Positions 17,701 to 25,300 of a stretch of 64,000 nt of DNA are shown here, one piece after another. This DNA is from Nocardioides agri (lineage in GTDB: Bacteria > Actinomycetota > Actinomycetes > Propionibacteriales > Nocardioidaceae), in the NCBI RefSeq assembly GCF_013778305.1, contig NZ_JACEIC010000002.1, forward strand, positions 1,699,669 through 1,763,668, read 5' to 3'. The notes beneath the pieces are model-generated. The model saw only the letters and a program-made list of their open reading frames with translations, searched no databases and was not told where the DNA came from. How positions within the stretch are numbered: position 1 is the first letter of the stretch; the number at the start of each line of letters is the position of its first letter. The position numbers were made by a program, and so were the translations under genes.

Positions 17701-17783
17701 TCGGGACCCTGGCCGCCGGCATCGCCTGGTACGCCGCGCGGGTGGGCGCCGACCTGCGCCGTGGGCCGGTGACCGACCGATGA
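14727..17783 (+). CDS. FtsX/MacB-type ABC exporter permease, first subunit
   Basis: 1018 residues, TTG start with GAGG six bases upstream. The layout is of the ten-segment FtsX type: one membrane helix at residues 12-32; an extracytoplasmic domain to about 270; then several helices (for example AVQPAVVVLLAAVGLVAIAAL and AVTAPAALLVALVLLGLVIF). A second large extracytoplasmic domain of about 350 residues follows, and the final three helices begin near 890. Such permeases couple ATP hydrolysis to extraction or mechanical work on lipids, lipoproteins or peptides at the outer face of the membrane. It is the first of four genes joined by four-base stop/start overlaps. Confidence 0.88.
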   Translation: MVVVPRLRVHGPLLSGFLGAAMLLCGVGLAIVGQVDAAVDDGARAVAGRHAGADLVLRVSVDLADDADRQDEQVRAALADSLDTVSTPWSVDRTITADVPLTVAAAGASGSKRVVTALSVADLSARADLVAGSWAEDDGDVLVQADAADELGVRPGDDVVLGGVGLRVAGTWRARDHLDPRWVGDPQVASGSSDGRFGPVVVAESRWGQLTAEPRAHWVVVPEVADLTVADLDAVTRARGRLDLDWQDRIDDVDSLAVDGRILNVAHEVALRTDGLRAVQPAVVVLLAAVGLVAIAALARLFVTTHAAELSLLWARGAASGALAGSAAVEAATATVVGGALGALAAVGAAHALGRPDAAPSGPAVVAAVLLVSVATAALTALQVWRSTGRTAWRGPSGRAGRLVGPGLVALAVGAAGLAVWQLRTYGSPVTVDADGVPAVDPIAVTAPAALLVALVLLGLVIFPALAARAERRSDAGDVTRTLAARHLSRRLVPVTAPVLVVAIAAATLVTAAAYDRTWSDGFDRTRQLRAGADVHVSTDEPGPDAATRAAVARVAGVRAVAPVATELGGDVGALVAATPAALATLGRGLADRRETAAALTSRSSAPEIPAGAGEVAVELEATGLAGRPEVRVVVADAGGALRTVRLPRRTGSAPGTVSYAAPLPADTSGVAGPRTIAALELGVEGRETRAGSQPRVGLVALTATGPDGPTELGDGPWTARMPGDRELTLAPGGQAPGGAVVVDPGVRRIRLTPTFAPGSPDGPRTPVVLSTVAADHLDLDVGDSLTLSLDGTYEQLQTTVARVVPAVPGAPDESAALVDLRALEQARLAGQNVVPSPTGLWIAAAAPESTAHDLRRMLPANASVDTATDAAGRTALATTTRAWWLGAAGCGLLALLSLVTVARGQLSARHDDAEILRALGMSVRDQQRLRVRELAWTAAFALVVGLLAGAAVAVLVVPQLARAAVPEPYPTIGTSLAVDAVALLAGTALLVGTLAAGIAWYAARVGADLRRGPVTDR

Positions 17784-20410
17784 GCCGCCGCTCGCTCCTC
17801 GGCGACGCCGGTCTGCTCCGTCGCCACTACTCGGCGGGGTGGCGGGCCTCGCTCCTGGTCGCGCTGCTCGTCGGCGTCACCGTGGCCGGCGTGGCGCTCG
17901 CCCCGCGGGCGCTGGCCCGGCTGGGCGACCGCGAGCTCCGGCACGCGCTGATGACGACGTCGGCGACCGAGCTCGACCTGGCGGGCATCGGGCAGCTCGG
18001 CTACGCCGACACCGCCGCGCAGCAGAACGTCGCGACCGACGTGGCGATCCGCAACGTGCGCCTCGGCCTCCCCGAGCCGCTGCGGGACCTGGTCGGGCAA
18101 CCGCACTGGCTCGCCCGGACCTCGGCGAGCACCGTGACGCTGCCGCGCGAGCAGCAGCTCACGCTCGACCTCCGGTTGGCCATCGACCTCGCCTGGGACC
18201 AGGTGGCCCGCCCGGTCGAGGGCCGGCTCCCCGACGCGTACGACGGCCGCGGCCCCATCGAGGTCGCCGTGTCCCGGGCGCTGGCCGAACGGGTGCACCT
18301 GCGCGTCGGGGACCGGCTCCCCAACGATCCCGCGCCGCTCCTCGTCACCGCGATCGTCGAGATCGACGACCCCGACGGCAGCTACGCCGTCCACTCCGGC
18401 GACCTGGTGGCCCCGACCGTCCAGGAGGCCCCCGACACCCTGCCCACCGTGCTCGGCACGGCCCTCGTCCACCCGGACTCGGCCAGCGCCCTGCGCGAGC
18501 CGATGGCGGGCGGATCGATCGTCGCGTGGTTCCCGATCGATGCCTCGCGCGTCCGCTACGCGGACGCGGACACCCTGCAGCCGCAGGCCCGCCGCCTGGC
18601 GAGCACTCCTGTCGAGCTGCCCAACGGCGGCCGCCTGAGCCTGCGCACCGGCCTGGCGGATGTCGTCGAGCGGACCAGCGACCGCATCGCGTCGACGTAC
18701 GCCCTGCTGGCGCTCGCCCTCTCGGGGCTGGCGGGGGTGCTGGTGGCCGTGTTCGCGCTGGGGGTGCAGACGGTGCTGGACCGGCGGCGGCCGGCACTGG
18801 CGCTGGCGTCCGCGCGGGGCGCGGGGCGGATGCAGGTGCGCGCGGTGATGGTGCTCGAAGGACTGCTGATCGCGGTCCCCGTGTCGGCACTCGCCATCCT
18901 GGTCGTCTCGACCCTCGTGCCGGCGACCCTCGGTCCGGTCGGGCGGGCCCTGCCGGTGCTCACGGCGCTCCTGGTGCCGCTCCTGTTCGGGGTGCTCACG
19001 AACCCTCGGACCCTGCACCAGCCGCGGCGAGACCTCCGCGTGGCCACCCACGGCCGGGGCCGCCCGGTGCTGGAGATAGCAGTGGTCGCCCTGGCGGCGC
19101 TGTCGCTGCTGTCGCTGGTGCGCCGCGGCGTCGTCGAGTCGAGCCGCGCGGTCGGCATCGACCCTCTGGTGGTCGCCGCCCCAGCCCTGCTCACCGCCGC
19201 CGTCTGCGTCCTGGTGCTGCGGGTCTTCCCGTGGCCGCTCCTCCTGCTCCAGCGCCGGCTCCGGTCGCGACGCGGCCCGGTCGCGGTGCTGGGCGCGGCC
19301 CGGGCGGTGCGCAGCCCCGCCCTCGGCTTCGCCGCCGCGCTCGCGCTGGTGGTCGGCCTGTCCGTCGTCACCTTCTCCGCCGTGATGGCCACCACGATCC
19401 GGTCCGGGCTCGAGCACTCGGTGCGCGAGGGCGTCGGGGCCGACGTCCGGCTCTCCGCGGCGCGCTTCGACGACGGCGACCTCGCGGCGGTACGCCGGCT
19501 GGCAGGCGTCGACGCCGCCGCCCTGCTCACCGTGCGCTCCGGCGTCGAGCTCGACCTCGGGCGGACCGCCCGCGTCGAGGTGGTCGTCACCGACACCGCG
19601 GCGCTGCACGACGTGCGACCCGACCTGCCCGTGCTGGCCGGCCGCGGCCAGGATGCGCTGCCGTTGCTGCTCGGCACCGACCGGGCCGAGGAGCCGGAGG
19701 ACGTCCTGCTCGACCAGGTGCCGGCGGTCGTCACGAGCGTCGTCGGCCGCGACCTGCTGCCGGGCCTGGACCGCCGCTGGGTCCTCGTGGACCAGTCCGC
19801 GCTGCCCACCGGGGCCGCCGAGGGCGACGGCGAGCCCCGGGAGCTGCTGCTGGTCCGGGTGCAGGACGGTGCGGCCGCGGACGAGGTGGCCGGCCTGGCC
19901 GCCGCAGCGGTCGGCGGTCACCCCGACGTCGAGGTCGTCGACGTCGACGAGGAGCTGGCCGCGGTCAGCTCCTCGCCGGTGGTCGGCGGCCTCCGGCCGG
20001 CGCTGCTGGTCTCCGCGCTCGTGGCGCTCGTGCTGACGATGCTCACCGTCGTCCTGGCGTCGCTGGCCGCGGCCCGGTCCCGCCACCAGATGCTCGGCGT
20101 GCTGCGGATCCTGGGGATGTCGCGCCGCCAGCTCCGCGGCGTGGTGGCGTGGGAGCTGGGGCCGATCGCCGTGACCGCCGTGCTCGTCGGCACCGTGTTC
20201 GGGCTGCTCCTGCCCCGCGTCATCACCCGGGCGCTCGACCTGCGTCCGTTCGTCGGCGGCCGGACGCCGCCCCAGCCGGTGGTCGAGCCGCTGCTCGTGC
20301 TCGCCGGCGTGGCCGCGTTCGTCGGCGTCGTGGTGGTCGCGGGGCTGGTCGCCGTCGCGGTGGGCCGCCGGCTCGCGCCTGCCGAGACCGTCAAGATGGG
20401 AGAACGATGA
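17780..20410 (+). CDS. FtsX/MacB-type ABC exporter permease, second subunit
   Basis: 876 residues, ATG overlapping the preceding TGA. It has an N-terminal helix (ASLLVALLVGVTVAGVALAP), an extracytoplasmic domain, two FtsX-like helix bundles (one near residues 305-470, the last near 745-870) and RHQMLGVLRILGMSRRQLR. That last stretch is the cytoplasmic coupling segment characteristic of FtsX permeases. It probably pairs with the 1018-residue subunit to form an asymmetric transporter. The substrate is unknown. Confidence 0.88.
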   Translation: MSRRSLLGDAGLLRRHYSAGWRASLLVALLVGVTVAGVALAPRALARLGDRELRHALMTTSATELDLAGIGQLGYADTAAQQNVATDVAIRNVRLGLPEPLRDLVGQPHWLARTSASTVTLPREQQLTLDLRLAIDLAWDQVARPVEGRLPDAYDGRGPIEVAVSRALAERVHLRVGDRLPNDPAPLLVTAIVEIDDPDGSYAVHSGDLVAPTVQEAPDTLPTVLGTALVHPDSASALREPMAGGSIVAWFPIDASRVRYADADTLQPQARRLASTPVELPNGGRLSLRTGLADVVERTSDRIASTYALLALALSGLAGVLVAVFALGVQTVLDRRRPALALASARGAGRMQVRAVMVLEGLLIAVPVSALAILVVSTLVPATLGPVGRALPVLTALLVPLLFGVLTNPRTLHQPRRDLRVATHGRGRPVLEIAVVALAALSLLSLVRRGVVESSRAVGIDPLVVAAPALLTAAVCVLVLRVFPWPLLLLQRRLRSRRGPVAVLGAARAVRSPALGFAAALALVVGLSVVTFSAVMATTIRSGLEHSVREGVGADVRLSAARFDDGDLAAVRRLAGVDAAALLTVRSGVELDLGRTARVEVVVTDTAALHDVRPDLPVLAGRGQDALPLLLGTDRAEEPEDVLLDQVPAVVTSVVGRDLLPGLDRRWVLVDQSALPTGAAEGDGEPRELLLVRVQDGAAADEVAGLAAAAVGGHPDVEVVDVDEELAAVSSSPVVGGLRPALLVSALVALVLTMLTVVLASLAAARSRHQMLGVLRILGMSRRQLRGVVAWELGPIAVTAVLVGTVFGLLLPRVITRALDLRPFVGGRTPPQPVVEPLLVLAGVAAFVGVVVVAGLVAVAVGRRLAPAETVKMGER

Positions 20411-21288
20411 CAGCACAGATCGAGTGCGCCGACCTGGTGCGGATCTTCAGCGCCGAGGGCGTCGAGGTGCAGGCGCTCCAGGGCCTCACGCTCCGCGTCG
20501 ACCGCGGCGAGCTGACGGCCGTCGTGGGCGCCTCGGGCTCCGGCAAGTCCACGCTGCTCTCCATCCTGTCGGGCCTGGACGTGCCGACGGCGGGGTCCGC
20601 CAACGTGGCCGGCCACGACCTGCTGGCGATGGACACCCGCGAGCGCACGGCGTACCGGCGCCACAGCGTGGGCTTCGTCTGGCAGCAGACCTCGCGCAAC
20701 CTGCTGCCCTACCTCACCGCCGGCGAGAACCTGGCCATGGCGCTCGCGGTCGCCCGCTCCCCGCGCCGGCAACGGTCGGCCCGGGTCGGCGAGCTGCTCG
20801 ACCTGCTCGAGGTGGGGGCGGTGCGCGACCGGCGGCCCGCGCAGATGTCGGGAGGCCAGCAGCAGCGCGTCGCGATCGCGGTGGCGCTCGCCAACGCACC
20901 GGAGGTGCTCTTCGCCGACGAGCCGACCGGCGAGCTCGACGAGGCCAGCTCGCAGCTGGTCTTCGACGCGCTGCGCGACGTCAACGAGCGGCTCGGGGTG
21001 ACGGTGCTGATCGTGACCCACGACCAGCGCGTCTCGCACCAGGTGCGCCGCACGGTGCAGATCCGCGACGGCCGGCTCTCCACCGAGGTCCTGCGCACCA
21101 CCCGGCTCGACGCCCAGGGCGTCGAGCAGCATCACGCCGAGGAGTACGCCGTGCTCGACCGCGTCGGCCGCCTGCAGCTGCCCGAGGAGTACCTCAAGGC
21201 CCTGTCGCTGAAGGACCTCGTCCGCCTCGAGCTCGAGCCCGACCACGTCAAGGTGCATCCGACGGCCGACGAGGAGGCCCCGTCGTGA
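20407..21288 (+). CDS. ABC exporter ATPase with C-terminal AbrB-like tail
   Basis: 293 residues. Residues 1-225 are a MacB/LolD-type ATPase: Walker A GASGSGKST at 41-49, signature MSGGQQQR at 147-154, Walker B VLFADEP at 167-173 and switch His in VTHD. About 65 residues extend beyond the usual end. Within them, 247-285 (YAVLDRVGRLQLPEEYLKAL, then LVRLELEPDHVKVHP) follow the pattern of an AbrB/SpoVT/MazE swapped-hairpin domain: short strand, GRL-x-LP turn, helix with L-x-L, then V-x-L-x-x-E-x-D-x-V. AbrB-like folds dimerise and often bind DNA. Here the domain may serve dimerisation or regulation. The ATG overlaps the stop of the second permease by four bases. Confidence 0.9.
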   Translation: MTAQIECADLVRIFSAEGVEVQALQGLTLRVDRGELTAVVGASGSGKSTLLSILSGLDVPTAGSANVAGHDLLAMDTRERTAYRRHSVGFVWQQTSRNLLPYLTAGENLAMALAVARSPRRQRSARVGELLDLLEVGAVRDRRPAQMSGGQQQRVAIAVALANAPEVLFADEPTGELDEASSQLVFDALRDVNERLGVTVLIVTHDQRVSHQVRRTVQIRDGRLSTEVLRTTRLDAQGVEQHHAEEYAVLDRVGRLQLPEEYLKALSLKDLVRLELEPDHVKVHPTADEEAPS

Positions 21289-21989
21289 GCCGGCCGGCCG
21301 TGCTGCGCTGCGAGGCCCTGTCCCGGACCTACGGCGACGGCCCCACCGCCGTGCACGCGCTCCGGGACGTCTCGCTGCAGGTGCCGGCGGGTGAGCTGCT
21401 GGTGCTGCGCGGCCCGTCGGGCTCCGGCAAGACGACGCTGCTCAACCTCCTCGGCGGCCTGGACCGGCCGAGCTCGGGACGCGTGTGGTTGGGCGATCGC
21501 GAGGTGACGTCGGCCTCCGAGGCCGAGCTGGTGGACATGCGCCGCCACGAGGTGGGCTTCGTGTTCCAGTCCTTCGCCCTGCTGCCGGTGCTCTCGGCGG
21601 CTGAGAACGTCGAGCTGCCGCTGCGGATCCGGGGCCTGTCGGCCGCCGACCGCGACGCCCGTGTGGCCGAGCTGCTGGACGCGGTCGGGTTGTCCGCGCA
21701 CGCCAACCAGCGACCGGCCGAGCTGTCCGGAGGGCAGCAGCAACGGCTGGGCATCGCCCGGGCGCTCGCCAACGAGCCCAGCCTGCTGATCGCCGACGAG
21801 CCGACCGGACAGCTCGACAGCGTCAACGCCGAGGCGATGATGTCGCTGATCGCGGCGCTCGTGCACCAGCGCGGCGTGGCCGCCGTCGTCTCGACCCACG
21901 ACCCGAGGATGGCGGCGTACGCCGACCGGGTGCTCGACCTGCGGGACGGGCGGCTGGCGGTCCCCGCCGGGAGGCACGCGGCCAGCTGA
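21285..21989 (+). CDS. ABC exporter ATPase, MacB/LolD type
   Basis: 234 residues, GTG start overlapping the preceding TGA. Walker A GPSGSGKTT, signature LSGGQQQR, Walker B LLIADEP and switch His in STHD are all present, and the protein stops at the usual length. With the preceding ATPase it supplies two different nucleotide-binding subunits, matching the two different permeases. It ends the operon; a composite palindrome follows. Confidence 0.92.
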   Translation: MSRPAVLRCEALSRTYGDGPTAVHALRDVSLQVPAGELLVLRGPSGSGKTTLLNLLGGLDRPSSGRVWLGDREVTSASEAELVDMRRHEVGFVFQSFALLPVLSAAENVELPLRIRGLSAADRDARVAELLDAVGLSAHANQRPAELSGGQQQRLGIARALANEPSLLIADEPTGQLDSVNAEAMMSLIAALVHQRGVAAVVSTHDPRMAAYADRVLDLRDGRLAVPAGRHAAS

Positions 21990-21993
21990 CGCC

Positions 21994-22087
21994 GACTCGG
22001 CGCGTCTTGCCCGTCGCACGAGCGCGAGTCGGCGCGTCTTGCTCGCCTACCTGTGGAGACAGCGAGCAAGATGCGCCGAGTCGCGCG
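21994..22087. repeat. Composite direct/inverted repeat, probable terminator
   Basis: GACTCGGCGCGTCTTGC at 21994-22010 is repeated with one change at 22026-22042. The second copy, extended to 22024-22046, forms a 23-base stem (one wobble, one mismatch) with 22062-22084. It lies between the exporter operon and tRNA-Glu, both of which read into it, so it may terminate both. Confidence 0.7.
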
Positions 22088-22093
22088 GATGAG

Positions 22094-22166
22094 CACCCCC
22101 AACCGGATTCGAACCGGCGCTACCGCCGTGAAAGGGCGGGGTCCTGGGCCGCTAGACGATGGGGGC
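22094..22166 (-). tRNA. tRNA-Glu (anticodon TTC)
   Basis: Minus strand: acceptor GCCCCCA with TGGGGGT, D region TCGTCTAGCGGCCCAGGAC typical of tRNA-Glu, anticodon loop CTTTCAC giving TTC, T-loop TTCGAAT, discriminator G. CCA is not encoded. Confidence 0.95.
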
Positions 22167-22267
22167 CAGAAACGCACCTGAAGCATAGGGCCGCGCGCGA
22201 CGTCGTACGAATCTGAACCGCCCCATTTTCGTCGGACCCGGGAGGCCCTGTAGGGTGTCCGTCGCTT

Positions 22268-22341
22268 GGGCAGGTAGCTCAGTTGGTACGAGCGTCCGCC
22301 TGAAAAGTGGAAGGTCGGCGGTTCGACCCCGCCCCTGCCCA
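22268..22341 (+). tRNA. tRNA-Phe (anticodon GAA)
   Basis: Acceptor GGGCAGG with CCTGCCC, D-arm GCTCAGTTGGTACGAGC, anticodon loop CTGAAAA giving GAA, T-arm GGCGG TTCGACC CCGCC, discriminator A. It is followed directly by a strong hairpin. Confidence 0.95.
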
Positions 22342-22348
22342 CAAGCAC

Positions 22349-22381
22349 AGGAAGCCCCCGCCCCCTCGGCGGGGGCTTCCT
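22349..22381. terminator. Bidirectional terminator of tRNA-Phe and the repeat-protein gene
   Basis: A 14-base-pair perfect stem (22349-22362 with 22368-22381), loop CCCTC. It ends five bases before the stop of the minus-strand gene at 22386 and serves both directions. Confidence 0.9.
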
Positions 22382-22385
22382 GCTC

Positions 22386-25300
22386 TCAGCGCCTGGCGAC
22401 CTTCAGGCGGACCGACGACTTCGCGCCCAGGACCTGAGGGCCGCCGCTGTAGACGGCCTTGACCGTGAACTTGCCGGCCGGCAGCTTCGGCAACCGCAGA
22501 GTGACCTTCGTGCCGGTGCCGAGCGCGAGCACCTTGATCCGCTTGGCCCCGACGTAGAGCGACACCGAGCCACCCGGTGCGGCGATCCCCGACGCCGTGA
22601 TCGTCACCGTCGCTGTGACCCGCTTCCTCACGGTCGTGGTCGTCGCGCTGAGCAGGACCTTCGCGGTGGAGGCGACCTTGGCGACGCTGACCGGAGCGCT
22701 CGTGGCGGTGCCCGGCTGGTAGGCCGTCAGCGTGGCGGTCTCCACCGCCTTGAGCACGCGGCCCGCGTCGGCCGTCGACGGCGTGTACGTCGAGGCGATG
22801 GCCCCGGGGATCGCCGCACCGTCGCGGAACCACTGGTAGGTCAGCCGCGCGCCTGCCGGCCAGCCGCCCGGAGACACCGAGAGCTTGCCGCCCACTGCCG
22901 CGGTGCCGGTGACGACCGGAGCGCGATCAGCGACCAAAGGCGCACCCGGCGCCCCCACGACAGCGTTGCTCGTCGAGGTCGTCGGCTGGTAGCCGGCGAC
23001 AGCTCCCGTGGCCTTGACCGTGATCGACTTGCTCAGGTCGGTCGCGACCACCGCGTAGGTGTCACCGGTCGCGCCCGTGATCGCGGTCGTGCCGCGGAAC
23101 CACTGGTACGTCGTCGCCGCCGCCGGGTCGAACGTCGGGGCCACCGCACTCAGCACGGTCCCGACCGCTCCGCTGCCGGTGATCGAGACCGGGATGGCGA
23201 CCGTGAGGGCGGGGGCCGGCGCGCCCGTGATCGTGTTGCTCGTCGAGGCCGTGTCCTGGTAGCCGGGAGCCGTGCCCGTGACCTTGAGCGTGATCGCCTT
23301 GCCGATATCGGTGGAGACCACGGTGTAGGTGTCGCCGGTCGCCCCGCTGATCGGGCTGGTGCCGCGGTACCACTGGTACGCCGTCGTCGTGGCCGCCGGC
23401 TCGAACGTCGGGGCGTAGCCCTGGAGCACGGACCCGAGGGTTCCGCTCCCGGTGATCGACACCGCGGTGACGACCGCCAGCGAGGGTTCCGCGGTCCCTG
23501 TGATGGCGTTGCTCGTCGACGTCGCGTTCTGGTAGCCGGCCACCGTGCCCGTGGCCTTCACGGTGATCGCCTTGCCGATGTCGGTGGAGACCACGGTGTA
23601 GGTCTCCCCGGTCGAGCCGCTGATCAGGCTGGTGCCGCGGTACCACTGGTACGCCGTCGTCGTGGCCGCCGGCTCGAACGTCGGGGCGTACGCCCGGAGC
23701 TCTGACCCCAGGGCTCCGCTGCCGGTGATCGTGACGGGGGTGACGACGAGCGGCGGGTCGATCACGACGAAGTCGCGCCAGGGCGAGGCCCCGAGACTCA
23801 CGCCGGAGGCGTCGAGGGCGACCACCCGCCACTGCGCCGTGCCGGCGGCGAGCGCCGCGATCGGAGACCAGACGGTCGCCCGGGTCGTCACCGTCTCCGC
23901 GAGGTCGGTCGTGCCGGGCTTGCGCCGCTCGAAGCGGTAGCTCGTCGCGCGGGCGTCCGGAAGCCAGCTGAACCGTCCGGCCGTCGGCGCGACGACCGCC
24001 GACGGGGCGGGCGCGACCAGTGACGGCTGGAAACCTTCGAAGCGGAACGAGCGGGTTGCGCTCCAGTCGCCCTTGCGGCCGCCGGCGTCGACTCGCCGCA
24101 CCCGCCAGGTGTAGCCGTCGGCCGAGGCCGGGAACGGGGCCGAGGGTGTCCACGAGGAGTAGATCGAGGTGGCGGTCGCGACCTTGGTCGGGCCGGCGTA
24201 GACCTCGACGTCGTACGACGCCGCGAAGTCGAGCGGCTTCCACCGCAGGGTGTAGTCCTGGCCGAGCGCGTCGCCGTCCGCGGGCGTCAGCAGCTCGGGC
24301 ACCGGTGAGCGCTTCTCGAACGAGCGCACCGCGCTCCAGACGCTGGACGTGCCGCCGCCGTCGATGGCGCGCACGCGCCAGTAGACGATGCCCTCAGGGT
24401 AGGTGCCGGAGAACGAGGTGAATGACGTCTGGTCCACGAGGGTCGACTCGATCTTGGACGCGAAGCCCGGGTCGATCGAGGTCTCGACGAGGTAGTTCTT
24501 CGCCTCCATCGTTCCCGCCGTCGTCACGGCAGAGCCGTCCGATGCCCCAGGCTCCGCCAGCCTGGAGAGCTCAGAGCTCCAGGAGAGCTGGACGTCGTCG
24601 GAGACGACCTCGCCGTTCGCGGGGCTCAGCAGCGCGGGGGCGATCGTCTTCTTCGCGAAGGAGTGGGTCGGGAACGCGGTGGGGGCACAGCTCACCCCGC
24701 AGGGCTGCACGACCCAGAAGTACGCGGAACCCGCCTGGCTGTCGGGCAGCGTGGTGGAGGTCGGGGGCGTCCACATCGGCTGACTGACGGTGTAGGTGCC
24801 GTAGACGTTGGTGAGCTCGCGGTCGTAGGAGATCGTGAGCCGGTAGGAGCTCGCGCCCGCAACGGGGTCCCAGGTCAGCACGGGCGTCTGGCGCAGGTCG
24901 AGGCAGGTCGCCGGCAGCATGCCCTCGCAGGTGTCGCCGGACAGTCCGCTGAACGCCGCGGTGCCGGTCAACGAGACCCGCATGCCGGTGACGTCCGAGA
25001 CGCTGAGGCTCCCGGCCGGAGCAGGGGTGACGACGCCGGGCAGGGTGTAGTCGAACCAGGTCGGCGCCTGCGCCAGCCAGACCGTGACGACGCCCTGCGT
25101 GTCGTCGATGCCCTGCACCTTCCACCGGAAGGTGCCCGTCTTGGTCGGGACGCACGCGCCAGCGATCGTCGTGTGCACGGTGGTCGTGGTGCAGACCTGC
25201 TCGCCGGTCTCGTCGTAGAGGTAGACCTTGTACTTGCTGGCACGCTCGATCGGCTGCCACTGGTAGAAGAACGGTCGGCTGGTGTCGACGGTGCCCTGAG

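Noticed and set aside
17633..20416. Antisense open frame of 927 codons opposite the second permease
   Set aside because: Same reason: repetitive charged product, no ribosome site, exact mirror of a convincing membrane protein gene.
21994..22087. CRISPR-like array
   Set aside because: Only two direct copies plus one inverted copy, no regular spacers and no cas genes; it fits a terminator-type palindrome.
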